From NCBI GenBank assembly GCA_021292165.1, contig JAHFWL010000435.1:248001-312000 (forward strand): DNA of 64,000 nucleotides, written 5' to 3'. Made by a program: the position numbers and the translations under genes. Below, piece after piece: positions 45,697 to 56,601 of this stretch (position 1 is its first letter; the number at the start of each line of letters is the position of its first letter). The notes below the pieces were generated by a model. That model was given only the letters and a program-made list of their open reading frames with translations. It had not been told where the DNA came from and searched no databases. The DNA comes from Shinisaurus crocodilurus. Lineage: Eukaryota > Chordata > Lepidosauria > Squamata > Shinisauridae.

Positions 45697-46031
45697 CAGG
45701 GGTGGGGAAACTCAGGCCCCGGGGACAAATCTGGGATTCCAATCCAGCCCTCTGGGGTTCCCCAGAAAGCTGCCCCCTTTCCCCCAACCACTGACTCTTT
45801 TCTGGTTTCCCGGCTTTTGTGCCATACCCCCCCCCCCATTCCTAAGCTTAAGCTTCCCAAGGCTAAGTTATTGGAGGTAAAAAACTTTAAGCTACAACAT
45901 GCTGATTTTTTCTGGATCTTGGGCCTCACCCTCTTTGCCTTCAGCCTTGCCTACCACTGGAATGTGTGGACCGTGAGAACTTTTCTGAAATGGACTTCGG
46001 CCCTCGAGGTGAAAAAGGTTCCCCACCCCTG
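45697..46031. mobile_element. hAT-like MITE with CAGGGGTGGGGAA ends
   Basis: CAGGGGTGGGGAAACTCAGG pairs with AAGGTTCCCCACCCCTG. Flanks GTATAAAT (45689-45696) and GTATAAAG (46032-46039) match at 7 of 8 bases. A relative without intact ends lies at about 60085-60540. Confidence 0.85.
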
Positions 46032-46163
46032 GTATAAAGAAACAATAGGCAGCACCCCAGGGAATTCATACACTGTGACATCATGCTTCCCCCTAAGGCA
46101 CACTAGATCTGTCCAAATGCCAGATTTTTGTTCTAAAGATGACAGATAAATCTTTGTTAGTTA

Positions 46164-46314
46164 CAGTATTTTTCCATGTATAAGACTTTCCTTTTTCCTA
46201 AAATTGTTAGACTGAAAATTGAGGGTCGTCTTATACACGGAAGTAAGCCGAGGAGAGAACCGCGCGGTTGCGAAACTGCCCAGTGGGGGGCGTCTTATAC
46301 ACGGAAAAATACGG
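46164..46314. mobile_element. Tc1/mariner-like MITE, TATTTTTCC family (copy 1)
   Basis: A 151-bp element, CAGTATTTTTCCATGTATAA ... TTATACACGGAAAAATACGG, flanked by TA on both sides. The internal GTCTTATACACGG motif repeats. The second copy is at 59579-59746. Confidence 0.85.
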
Positions 46315-46348
46315 TAGTTTTCTCCCCCCAGTGTCATAAAATAAGATA

Positions 46349-46615
46349 CAGTGATACCTTGGACTGCAAGCATAACTCGTTCCGGAACCGTGCTTGTAAT
46401 CCAAAACACTCTTATATCAAAGCGAGTCTCTGGCGAGTGTAAGCGGGGCCGATTTCGGCCCGCTACGCCAGCTCGAGGCGATTGGTTACATCCCCATAAA
46501 AAAAAACTTGTATTGCAAGACGTCGCTTGTTTATCAAGTCAAATTTTATTTTAAAAAATTGCTTGTCTTGCAAAACGCTCTCAGACCAAGTTACTTGCAA
46601 TCCAAGGTATTACCG
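46349..46615. mobile_element. Tc1/mariner-like MITE, CCTTGGATT family (copy 2)
   Basis: CAGTGATACCTTGGACTGCA ... TTGCAATCCAAGGTATTACC, with TA flanks. It lies only 34 bp from the preceding MITE and shares TTGCAAGACGTCGCTTG with 10431-10681. Confidence 0.88.
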
Positions 46616-47047
46616 TACCTTGGCTGGGAGAGTCTCGATCCTAGGTTCTACTCTCTATCAAATGCATCTATTCATTCCGAAGCACCTGATGCAAAGGGAC
46701 ACCAGGATGTGGCAAGCTGTGTTTGGATGGAGAACACGGAATGCAACAGAAAGGTGTAAGGAACTGCAGAAAAAATGTCCGTAGGCATCCCTCCCATGGG
46801 GTTATTGGGATATGGGATACCAGGGGTGGGGAACCATGGGAGAAACTAGCAGCAACATTGTTCTCCCAGCATGGTGCAATGGGGAACATGTCCATACTGC
46901 ATCAATTCTGTGATCACTCCAGTTCATAATACCACAGATGAGTGCCTGTTAGAAGCAGGGCACTGTGAAACTGGATATGGGACTGGATATGCCCTGGAAC
47001 TATTAGGCCCGTGTATGGATTTGTTCCTGTGCAGACATGTCCTAATG

Positions 47048-47167
47048 CAGCCCTTCCCCCACCCTGGCACCCTCCAGGTGTCTAGGACTTCAACTTCCAT
47101 CAGCCCCAGACAATGGTTAGGAGCTGACAGCCAAAACATCTGGAGAACACCAAGTTGGGGAAGGATG
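47048..47167. mobile_element. hAT-like MITE, CAGCCCTTCC type
   Basis: CAGCCCTTCCCCCACCCTGG at the left and CAAGTTGGGGAAGGATG at the right. Flanks TCCTAATG and CCCTAATG match at 7 of 8 bases. Confidence 0.8.
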
Positions 47168-47673
47168 CCCTAATGTTAATGCAACAGTCTTCAAACTTTC
47201 TGATCTCGCAGAACACTTTGCACATCAACTTGTCTATCAAGGTTGGAACCCCTGTGAATTCTAGAGGACTCTAGACAGTATTTTAAACTTTCTATAGCTC
47301 CATTCCTCTAGGTCGCAGGCAGGGTTGTTGCCGGTTCGCCATTATTCTGCATGAACTAAGAATGGAACCCAAAGCACGACACGGCACTCCCCAGCAGTTG
47401 TTGCAGTGGAAGGCCAATAGTGGTGGGCAAGCACCTTTTAAGGAAGTGTCTCTGCTGCTATTACCGGTAACTCTCTCTAAGTCCGCCAGAGCTCAGTTTG
47501 AAACTCACTGTCCCTGGTCACTTTGCCACTAGCGCTTTTCTCTGGAATTGCTATCCTTTCTGCTTTCCCATTTTACAAAGAATCCAGATGATCCATTGTC
47601 AAATTGTTGCAAAAGAGTTTTGTCCTCCTGTATTTTTTGCAGACCTGATCTGGTATGTCAATTTGGGCAGCAG

Positions 47674-47731
47674 GTGTGTGTGTGTGTGCATGTGCGTGTG
47701 TGTGTGTGCGTGTGTGTGTGTGCGTGTTTGC
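47674..47731. repeat. (TG)n microsatellite with GC interruptions
   Basis: An alternating TGTG/GCGTG tract of about 58 bases in intron 3, a Z-DNA-prone purine/pyrimidine alternation. Confidence 0.95.
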
Positions 47732-47890
47732 AATGCAACGTAATGGCAGCACAGTCAAAGCACTATTGGTGTTTTCCAGCTATATTTGTACCTTTAAAAG
47801 TTTTCTGTTTGCAGGTTCTGTTTCTTTGATTGATTATGGCTGTGGGATATGATGAAAAACCTCTTAATTTCCCCTTGAATAGCTTCTCAT

Positions 47891-47987
47891 AGGCTGCAAT
47901 CCTATGCACACTTACATGGGAGTAAGTCCCATTGAAGTCAACGGGGCTTACTTCTGAGTAGACATGTATAGGATTGCACTGTTAACT
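47891..47987. repeat. Short foldback, GGCTGCAATCCTATGC family
   Basis: GGCTGCAATCCTATGCACAC pairs with ATGTATAGGATTGCAC around CATTGAAGTCAACGGGGC. Related to 16103-16190. Confidence 0.7.
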
Positions 47988-48241
47988 GTCCCAATGTCCA
48001 TTTTTCTTCCCGTGAGGGGGAGCTTTAATGGCTGCATTCGGAAGAGGAAATAGCTCTTCCCACTCTGATGATGGTTTTGTGGGTCGCCCTTCAAGAACTC
48101 ACAGTGTGTACATCGTTGATACATGGATGTCACAGCTGCAAGTGTCGTTTAGTTTTCAATGGGCATTTCATAAATCCCAATTCTGGAAGTGCAGGTGAGA
48201 AGCAGGAAGGGTTTTTCATAAAGCAACTTTTGTTTCCACAG

Positions 48242-48385
48242 GACTCTGCAAAACAAGAATCTCCCCTCCCTCACGCAGGCGATGTCCTTCAATCTAAGAA
48301 CCATTCTGCTTTCTGACCCAAGTAAAATCAGTAGGCAGTGGAAAGAGGAAGGCCTTTTTCACCTCTCCTACAGTACGATGCTCAG
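48242..48385 (+). CDS. PTGIS: PTGIS exon 4
   Basis: This exon is easy to miss because its frame is short. Acceptor TTTCCACAG precedes it; the first G completes the Thr codon of exon 3, and 47 in-frame codons follow: TLQNKNLPSLTQAM, then RQWKEEGLFHLSYSTML, then AG, which with the first A of exon 5 forms Arg. This corresponds to the family's LL..L..LTEAM and W.E.GL..FSYS..LRA segment (helix E region). Donor GTGGGT. Phases fit both neighbours exactly, the main reason for confidence. Confidence 0.93.
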
Positions 48386-48920
48386 GTGGGTGTGACGTTT
48401 CTAAGTTCTTTTCCTCTGAAATGCAGAGGGGACAATAAGGTCTGCCCAGCACTGGCATCAGGGGTTGACATCACTGGGCACTTACTGAGGCCCATGTCCC
48501 AACAAGGGAAGGGACCCAATGCCTAATGCTGTCCCCTGGCGGCCCCCTGGCCTTGCTCCTCTGTGCTACCTGTTCACCTGTCCCTGTTAAGCAACTGAGC
48601 ACTAACAGGAGCAAGGAGGAAGAGGAAGAGGCTCCATTTGCCTTGGTGACAGAGCAAATGTGGAGAGAGAGACAGACGCAAGGGAGGAATCAGAGAGAAA
48701 GCCAAGGCCTTTTTGCCTGGTCAATACGATGGATGGAGATGTTGTCGATAGATGAGGAGGGTGACCATGGAGAGGAAGGCCTGGGAAGAAAGATGAGCAG
48801 CTCATTCTTGGATGGACAGAGTTTGGGACAACTAAGAACAAATATCAGGACAGCAGTTGTAGATCCAATATTGGATAGAGCTGCCTTTGCCAACCTGGCA
48901 CCCTCCTGACACATTGGACT

Positions 48921-49450
48921 TAGGGATGTATGGATTTTGTTAAATCTGTTCCATCTGTGTTTTCTGGATTGTCGTTCCATTATCTGTTCATTGACGGGAT
49001 CAGATTTTTTAACCCAGAATTTTGTTCTACTTTTGCTAGTTCTGATGATCTCTAATTCGCATTAGCCCCAATTCATATTAGCGCCAATGTGCAATTGTGC
49101 AAATATGCAAATGTACACTTGCACAGATCTGCTAATACTTATTAGATTCTGCAGCGGAACAGCTTTTTCCGAGTCACGTGGATTCCGCAGATTTGCAGAC
49201 TAGTTTTCCACTTTTGGGTGGAGGATTTGCACTAATGCACATTAACTAGTGCAGATCAGTGCATTTGCACAAGTGTGTATTTGCACAAGTGCGAATTAGT
49301 GCAAATCCCACCCCAAAATGGAAAAACCGGTCCCCAGATCTGCCAGATCCACGTGACTTGGAAAAAGCCGGTCCGCTGCGGAATCCACAGATCAGGTTCA
49401 TAGAAATCTGAACTCATTTGAATCCACTGCAGTTTTCTCCAACATCCCTA
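48921..49450. mobile_element. Foldback hAT-like element, AGGGATGT family
   Basis: Starts TAGGGATGTATGG and ends CCAACATCCCTA. Long internal arms are inverted (GGATTTGCACTAATGCAC against GTGCGAATTAGTGCAAATCC). Flanks ATTGGACT and GTTAGACT match at 6 of 8 bases. It occupies much of the 1.3-kb intron 4. Confidence 0.7.
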
Positions 49451-49683
49451 GTTAGACTACCTCTCCCATCACCCCCAGCTGGCGGAGATGATGGGAGTTG
49501 TAGTCCCACACTGGGAAGGCAGCAGATTGCCAAAGGCTGGAACAGAGGATGGAAGAGGTAGAGATGGCAGTGAAAGCCATGGGATTTAATGTATCTATTC
49601 AAGAGGACTATGATATTCATATTGTAAAATGAAGCTATATATATATATGTATATATATATTGCCCTCCACTCCCACTACACAG

Positions 49684-49838
49684 AGCTGGATACCTGACAC
49701 TGTATGGCAATGAAAGCAAGAATTACGAAGATGCCTTTAGTCAAGCTAAAGACCAGGCTCACTCTCTGGAAGTATATCAAGGGTTTTATGAATTGGACCG
49801 ACTTTTGATGAGAGCTGCCCGCTCCACGTTGAGTGCAG
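49684..49838 (+). CDS. PTGIS: PTGIS exon 5
   Basis: Acceptor ACTACACAG. It encodes RAGYLTLYGNESKNYEDAF and QGFYELDRLL, the conserved AGYLTLYG motif and the following helix region. It ends GCAG before donor GTTGGT in phase 1. Confidence 0.97.
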
Positions 49839-49915
49839 GTTGGTGTTCAGTGGTCAAGAAAGATCACTTTCAAGATTCTGGGGATTGGTAGATGGAAAGT
49901 GGGGTGTGCATTATT

Positions 49916-49983
49916 AGAATCTTTAAAGGAGGTTAAAAACACACACACACACCACACCCCCAAACCTGGAGATTCTTGATATA
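49916..49983. repeat. Left copy of a local inverted duplication
   Basis: AGAATCTTTAAAGGAGGTTA ... AAACCTGGAGATTCTTGATA recurs inverted at 50563-50629. The A/CA-rich middle has diverged. Confidence 0.85.
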
Positions 49984-50149
49984 ATTCACCTCTCAGTCTT
50001 CGCCATGGCTGCTTATTTCTAGTGTGCTTTTACTTCCCCTATGGATGTAACTGGAGGGGTAGCTGTGTGAGTCTGTCTCAGCAAAACCTGGAACAAGTCT
50101 TGTGGCACTTTAAATACTAACTGGTTCATTATGGCATACGTTTTTGTGG

Positions 50150-50315
50150 ACTCCAGCATGCCTGTCAACACCAGTTGCTGGGGAACATGAGAAAGGAGGT
50201 GCTGTTGCCCTCCTGTCTTGCCTGTGGGCTTCCCAGGAGCATCTGTTGGGCCACTGAACAGAGTGCTGGACTAGATCGGTCTTTGGTCTGATCCAGCAGG
50301 GCTCTTCATGTGTTT
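50150..50315 (+). mobile_element. CR1/L3-like LINE tail fragment (sense)
   Basis: CACCAGTTGCTGGGGAACAT, GTGCTGGACTAGATCGGTCT and ATCCAGCAGGGCTCTTCATG match the 21913-22081 tail. Confidence 0.8.
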
Positions 50316-50317
50316 TT

Positions 50318-50447
50318 ATGCCCTCCGGATGTGTTGGACTACATCTCCCATCATTCCCAGACAGCATGATAGCATGCTGGCTGGAGATGATGGGACTTTT
50401 AATCTGACACACCTGGAGGGCACAGGTTGAGGACGGCTGGACTACAG
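50318..50447. repeat. hAT-like MITE fragment
   Basis: CCCTCCGGATGTGTTGGACT pairs with CACACCTGGAGGGCACAGGT around TAGCATGCTGGCTGGAGATG. Ends degraded. Confidence 0.65.
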
Positions 50448-50562
50448 CCTTGCAAGTGTGTGAACAGTTTATTGGGAAGGAGGAACTTATGAGCAGTAGA
50501 TGGCACCATTGTGTCACCTTTCAGTTCTGTTTGCCTGTTCAAAAACAAACAGCCCTGAATTT

Positions 50563-50629
50563 TATCAAGAATCTCCAGGTTTGAGGGTGTTTTTTTTGTT
50601 TTTGTTTTTTAACCTCCTTTAAAGATTCT
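50563..50629. repeat. Right copy of the local inverted duplication
   Basis: Inverted copy of 49916-49983. TTCTGTTTGCCTGT precedes it at 50525 and follows at 50626, a short direct repeat bounding the inserted segment. Confidence 0.85.
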
Positions 50630-50803
50630 GTTTGCCTGTCCATTAGACTGGTACTGGCAGAGAAAATACAATAACTTTATGAAGACCAAGCCAAGTTCAC
50701 AATGTAAATGTTTCAACTCAAGTTGCACATGCTCGATGTTTACAGTGGGGGAAGGTGCTGGTAAGGCCCGCCTGTAGTTCGTTTCAGCCTTAAGACTATA
50801 AAG

Positions 50804-50938
50804 CAGTGTTCTCCAACCTTGGGTCCCCAGATGTTTTTGGCCTACAACTCCCAGCATGCCCCAGCCAGCATAGCTGGCTGGGGCATGCTGGGAGTTGTAG
50901 GCCAAAAACATCTGGGGACCCAAGGTTGGAGAACACTG
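50804..50938. mobile_element. Palindromic hAT-like MITE (copy 3, best preserved)
   Basis: A 135-bp near-perfect palindrome from CAGTGTTCTCCAACCTTGGG to its complement, with the perfect 8-bp duplication CTATAAAG (50796-50803 and 50939-50946). Confidence 0.95.
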
Positions 50939-50959
50939 CTATAAAGACACCATTCAATG

Positions 50960-51395
50960 ATTACGGGCATCCAGTGGAAGACCGCAGAAGCGCAGAGGCA
51001 AAGATTGCCTCCGTGCTCCCCTTGCCCTTCAAGACATTTAGATGGCCTGTTTCAGCCATCTAAATGTTTCCCCCCTGCCCCTGCTCATGAGGAGGAGGAG
51101 GAGGGGCTGAGGCACTGCCTGGATTCTTCGGAGGACGGCAGTGCCTTGCTCCTCCCCTCCCCGCATCCCAGAATGCCCCCCCCCCAGCACCTGCTCCGAA
51201 GATGGTCTTCCGTCTTTGGAACTGAAGCCGGCACGGACAGAAGCACACCGGCTGCAAGGGCAGAGGGAGGGCCCTCTGAAGGCAGAGTCCCCGCTGCGAC
51301 CTCAAGAGGGCTTTTACAAGGCCAGAGCAGGGACTCCGCCTTTCCCTGTGGTCAGCCAGATAGTGTCTACCGGCCATAGGATTGCGTGCTAAGGT
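50960..51395. other. GC-rich segment, possible nonautonomous element
   Basis: GCAGAAGCGCAGAGGCAAAG and TTGCCTCCGTGC are shared with 19146-19170, and the right end ATAGGATTGCGTGCTAAG resembles ends of the AATCCTA family. Frames over it have no recognisable product. It lies inside intron 5. Confidence 0.4.
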
Positions 51396-51684
51396 TACTA
51401 AGTAGAACTGTGCCTTTTACAAAGAAAAAAGAAATATCTAGGAAGAGGCATGCCGGAACAGAGGAATAAATGGAGACCGTCCCTCAGGAAATGCAAAGAC
51501 AAGCAGTTGTAAGAGTAGCACCATCAGTAACATGTAGGTCCCTCTTAGGTGCAGAACAGAAGTACAGAAAAATCTGATTATCCTGATATCATTTAAGCTG
51601 GACATTAAATTTAGAACAATGGCGGTCACTTCTGCTATCTAAGGGCCAATGGGAGCTTCCCTTGAAATGCAAATAGCACTAATT

Positions 51685-52120
51685 TCATTTCGTTTATTTC
51701 ATTTCTACACCACCCAATAACTAAAGCTCTGTGAGCAGTTCACAAAAATTAAGACACAATATAATAAAACATAATATAAAATCTTTAACATACACAAATT
51801 TAAAACAATCTAAAACCGCTATAAAGAATTAAAAATAAAATACCAGAACCCAACAAGTGACATCAAAAAAGAGCTGACATACGATGGCCTCATCATATGC
51901 CATCAGATGTCTGGGAGTAGAGGAAAGCCTTAACTTAGCACTGAAAAGATGACAAATGTGGGCACCAGGTGAAACTCAGTGGGGGCAGCATTCCACAATT
52001 GGGGGGCCACCACCGAGAAGGCCCTCTCCCTTGTTGTCATCCCCCGAACCTCCCTCAGAGCATGCACTTGGAGGAGGGCCTCAGATGTTGATCGTACTGT
52101 ACAGGTAGGTTCATAGCAAC
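51685..52120 (-). mobile_element. L2-type LINE 3' end (antisense)
   Basis: ATTTCTACACCACCCAATAA, then GCATTCCACAATTGGGGGGC and GAGAAGGCCCTCTCCCTTGT, the antisense of an L2 tail and C-terminal coding region. Confidence 0.7.
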
Positions 52121-52901
52121 TTCGGAGAGGTGATTTTCATTGGGACCTTGGCAGGGAGAGAAAGAGTTAACCCAACCCCCGAACCCCCGAACCCCAGGTT
52201 CCAAAGCCTGCCCAGGCTTCCCCATAGCTGCTATTTCCATAACAAAAAAGAATATGCATGTTGATTGACAAACCTTATGTCAGGTTTGGCCCCAAGGCAG
52301 AGAGTGCTGCTAGGTTCAGCCAAGCCTGGCTCCAGAGAGGAATGAAGTCCAGCCTGTGCCAGAGACCACCTTCCTAGCACTACCATTCAGAGTACAGATT
52401 CCCCAAGGAGAGTCAGAGGCAGGGTGGGAGAATCCTTAGGTTGCATCCCTTTGTTCTTTCAAAATCCTGGATCCATCCCAAAGGGCAGTATGCAGTGGTG
52501 CCGCTCCACCTCCGCTGGTTCCACTGCACTCGCGGGACCCACTGCTTGTGCAACAGGAAGTGGCAGTTCTAAAAATAACCATCTCCAGAACAGGGCTGGT
52601 CAGTCCGCTGATCTGCACGCTTCTAGCAATTAGCATTTTGGCTTACTTCTGGTTACTTCAGGAACCGCTAGGGTCCTATTGCGCTAGCAGGTCCTAGTAG
52701 CGCAGGGGCAGTGTTGGATGCTGCCCAATAAATCTAATACAATACAAAAATAGTAATAAAAATCTGACAGTATACCTACCTCACAGGGTTATTGTCACAA
52801 TAAAATGAGATAGCCCCCCATGCATGCTGCAATGGATTCCTTGGAAAAGGGGCAGAATATTGGATCACCATATTTATATCTCTGACCTTTCTATATTGCA
52901 G

Positions 52902-53083
52902 CGGAAAAGAAGAAATTTGACAGCCGCAAGAAGATTCTCTGGAAGTTACTTTCTGTGAGAAGGCTGGAGAGCAGGGCAAACCGAAGCGTTTGGCTGGACA
53001 GCTATAAACAGCACTTGGTGGACCTGGGAGTGGATGAAGATATGCAAACTAGAGCCATGCTGTTGCAGCTCTGGAGTACCCAG
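52902..53083 (+). CDS. PTGIS: PTGIS exon 6
   Basis: Acceptor ATATTGCAG. The first two bases complete an Ala codon, then [29 protein letters not shown] and [14 protein letters not shown] follow, matching the F-H helix segment of CYP8A1. The donor is GTAGAA, less canonical than the others. Ends in phase 0. Confidence 0.97.
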
Positions 53084-53522
53084 GTAGAAAATACAATCTC
53101 ACATTCTCAGTGAATACGTTTCTTTCGGGATTCTGACTCAACCTCCACACTCTGACACAAGTAAGAGTTAGTGAACGGCTTCCCAGCAGTATGGATCATG
53201 AAGCACTGAAGTTAGGGACACAAACTTTTATACTCCCCCCCCCCACGCTATTTTAAATGCAAATATAGCAAGTGAATCTAATGGCTGCATCTGTGCATAG
53301 GTTCTCTGATACTTACTTTATGACTACATGCATGCATCTGCCAACCAGCTATTAGTATCTTGACAGTGCAAACCATCTGTTAAAGGGGGCGGGGAGGAGA
53401 GACTGGATCCAGTCCTCCCCACCCAACTGCCAAAGTACTGACTGACATGCTCAAAATTGATCTGATCAATACTACACACGTGGTCTGAATCCAGCACTGG
53501 GATTTGTGTTTGCAGAATTCTT

Positions 53523-53745
53523 TTGGGAGAATGGACTGTGGCTCAGTGGTAGAGCACATGTTTTGCATGCAGAGGGTCCCAGGATCCATCCCTGGGATCT
53601 CCAAGCAGGGCTGGGAAGGAAGCCTGTCTGAAACCCCAGAGAGCTGCTGCCAGTCGGTGTCGACAATTCTGGCCCAGATGAACCTATGGTCTGATGCAGT
53701 ATAAGGCTGTTTCCTATGTTCCTAGGATCTTCTTATGTTCTTAGG
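53523..53745 (+). mobile_element. tRNA-derived SINE, second family (copy 1)
   Basis: GTGGCTCAGTGGTAGAGCAC (A box), GGTCCCAGGATCCATCCC (B-box region), then GAGAGCTGCTGCCAGTCGGT and the tail GGCTGTTTCCTATGTTCCTA. It adjoins a CR1/L3-like tail fragment. Confidence 0.85.
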
Positions 53746-53751
53746 ATGGGC

Positions 53752-53915
53752 AGTGCCCCTATGCACACCAGTTGCTGGGGATCTTGGCCGGGAGGGTGCT
53801 GTTGCACTCATGTCCTGCTTGTGGGATCCCATGGGCAGCTGTTTGGCCACTGTGTGAACAGAATGCTGGACTAGACGACGGACCCTTGGTCTGATCCAGC
53901 AGGGCTCTTCTTAGG
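53752..53915 (+). mobile_element. CR1/L3-like LINE tail fragment (sense)
   Basis: CACCAGTTGCTGGGGATCTT, GAATGCTGGACTAGACGACG and CCAGCAGGGCTCTTCTTA. It follows the SINE within ten bases. Confidence 0.85.
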
Positions 53916-56395
53916 ATGTGACTCAAGAGTGGGATCCACATGTGGAAATCTGTCCCCACATGCAGATTGCTCTGACTGGCTCAGAGTGACTTAAATCCAT
54001 GGCCCCCAACACACTCAGAGAGCAATCCCATGGCCTCCTAGACAGGGGGCCATAGGATATTTCAGATTCCCAAATCTGAGGTCAGAGACAGAGCTCCACA
54101 CTCAGAGCTGGGCATCCGCACTACGATCCCCCTCCCCGCTCTCACAGCCAGTCACTGTGGAAAAACTGCACCAGCTGCCTCTGCAAGTTCAGGAACTTGA
54201 CCTTGGAGAGAGGGCAGGGAGGGGAGAAGAGTGCAGAGGCCAGGGTATGATGTATCCTGTGTCCTCTGTAGCCTCCTTCCCTCCCCCTCTGAAGTGCCAC
54301 AGCTAGATGGCCGAAAATGGCCATCTAGCAGAAATGCAGAGCGGGAGGAGCAGGGAGGCGAAGATCACTTCTGCCACTCCTCCCACTCTGCATAGGATAC
54401 TCATAATCCTCTGAGTCCAGAGGCTTATGGACATCGGGATTGGACTGTGCCCTTAGGTGCTTAAATTTTGCTTAAGCCCTTTGGAAATGTCTGGCCCCAA
54501 GATCCATACAGCAGATAAGAAAGTTGTGTACGTAAGAAGATAACTCTTGGACCTAGAGGTGTGCCTCAGATTCGGCTGAATCTTAGACTTAATCAGGTTG
54601 ATTTGGAGAGAACCAGGAAATGTCTGAATAGAAGTGGGGCTTCTCCGAAGTGGACCAAATCTGAATGTGAATCCTCCTGAAGTTTTGTTAGTGATTCAGA
54701 TTCAGTGGGACCCAGAGACCCTGATGGTGTTTCTGCAAAAATTGATACATTTCTCCCCATGCTCTCCACATAAGGAAAACACCAGAGAAGGGGGTTAAGT
54801 TTTGTGACTGGCAGCTCTAGCTTCTAATAAATGTGGGTGGCTTTATCAGGGCTCTCCAATCCCACTGTTTTGAAGCAGGGATGATGAAGTAATATATCAC
54901 AACACTGTTGCAGTGTTCAGTCAGTGCTCTTTGCTAGTTCTCTCCCTGGAGCAGGAAGGTTAAAAGAGTTTTTGTGGCATCTATGGGATATGGGAGGGTG
55001 TAGCATTGGGTAGTACTTGCTTGAAAAATGCTGGATGGTCAAGTCCTTCTGCCTGTGCCACTGTATGCTCCACATCCATCAACAACCCCAGCCGTATTGC
55101 ACTTTCTGTGACTTTGGTACCAATAGAGCAGAAAACAAAACAAAAAAACACAAACTGTTTTTCATTCACCGTAACTCCGTAGCCCCTGCAACTATTTTTC
55201 TAAACTTTTGCAGGTTTCCTGACTAGGAACACCACAGAGGGGGGCGGGGGGCAGGCATGAGAAATGAATTACTCCTTCCACCCCTCAAATTTTAAAACTT
55301 CCCCTTCCACAAACACCACTGCACCTACCCTTCCAAAACTGGGCTGGTTTCTTAGCTAGGGCCACCTCTATGTTGTCTGCCATTGTCATAACCGTTGCCC
55401 ATGAATAACATAGGGGGATGAGTACATCCTTTTTTGGAAACCCTGAACTGTAAAGGTTGCTCTTCTAGAACTTATTCATCTGAAACTTGGCAAGTTTGAT
55501 CCCCTCAGAAGGGACAGCAACTACGCCTGCAATTTTCATCCAGTTATGCTGAGAAATTAAAAGGTACCGGAGTGGCAGCTCACAGTTTGAAAACCACTGC
55601 TTTAGAATATCTGATTCTAAATATCTGTTGACCTTCTGTTTCTTCGCCCCCACCTCCATCAAAAATAAATATCCCACTTGCACTAGTGAGTTTGCCCCAA
55701 ATGACATTTCCCTCTTCTGTTACCCTGCATTGCAAAGCGGCTTGTGTGGCAGATCCAAGGGTTTTCTGGGATGCAGTCCCCAAAGAGGCAAAGGAGACTT
55801 CATTCCCCCACCCCACAGAGAATGAATAAACCCATTTGCTCGCAACATGAATAATGAAAGCCTGCGTGCACTTTGTTTTCCCCCCTTTAAATGCTGGCAC
55901 TTTAATTAAAAGAGCAGCCACCCTTCTTGAAAAGTTGAGCAGAATAAACTCGCATTTCCCCCCCTTCTGAAAAACACACACAAAAACCCAGCATGAATTA
56001 TTTATGCCCTGTACTCCTCTCCATTGGATTTAATGTACTGCCAATGCACTTGCTATCAACAGTGATGCTATATTGCATTTCACTTAATCATCACAATTTT
56101 TAAAAGAAAGGCATAGAAAAGTATACAGTGCTGGCCCATCAAATATTTCTTTTACCCTTGATTTGGCATGGAGTCTGTTTCCCAGATTTGAAAATAGCTC
56201 TGTCACCCTGGGTGCAATAGGTGGGGATGAATTCCCTCGGCAGATGCCTCCTATTCCCATAATTAGGACACGTTCAGTTGTCCCCCAGAACCAAGTGTCC
56301 ATGTTGCATTGATGGACACTTGGGAGGACACGGATGGGCACTTGCTCTCCGGGTTCAACGTATCCAGAAAGCAGCATCAAAGAAGCATTGATTTC
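53916..56395. other. Intron 6, nothing recognised
   Basis: Unique-looking intron sequence on both strands. Frames such as 55580-55981 (minus) show no recognisable domains or family motifs. Confidence 0.55.
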
Positions 56396-56404
56396 TTTCC
56401 TACT

Positions 56405-56582
56405 GTTTCCCAACATGTACCTTGCATGCAAAAGGTCCCCAATTCAATCCCTGGCATCTCCAGGGCTGGGAGACCTCTGTTTGAAACCCTGGAGAGCCAC
56501 TGCTGCCAGTCAGTGTGGACAATATTGAGCTAGATGGATCAGTGGCCTGACTTTGTATAAGGCAGCTTCCTATGTTCCTAAG
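56405..56582 (+). mobile_element. tRNA-derived SINE, second family (copy 2, 5' truncated)
   Basis: CCTTGCATGCAAAAGGTCCC, then ATTCAATCCCTGGCATCTCC and the tail GCAGCTTCCTATGTTCCTA. The A-box end is missing. Confidence 0.85.
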
Positions 56583-56601
56583 GCAGGAGTAAGGACATAA
56601 G

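Noticed and set aside
48068..48316. Plus-strand frame with VALQELTVC as a candidate for PTGIS exon 4
   Set aside because: I first considered this region because ELTV resembled the family's LTEAM. The real exon is in another frame at 48242-48385, where phases and motifs fit.
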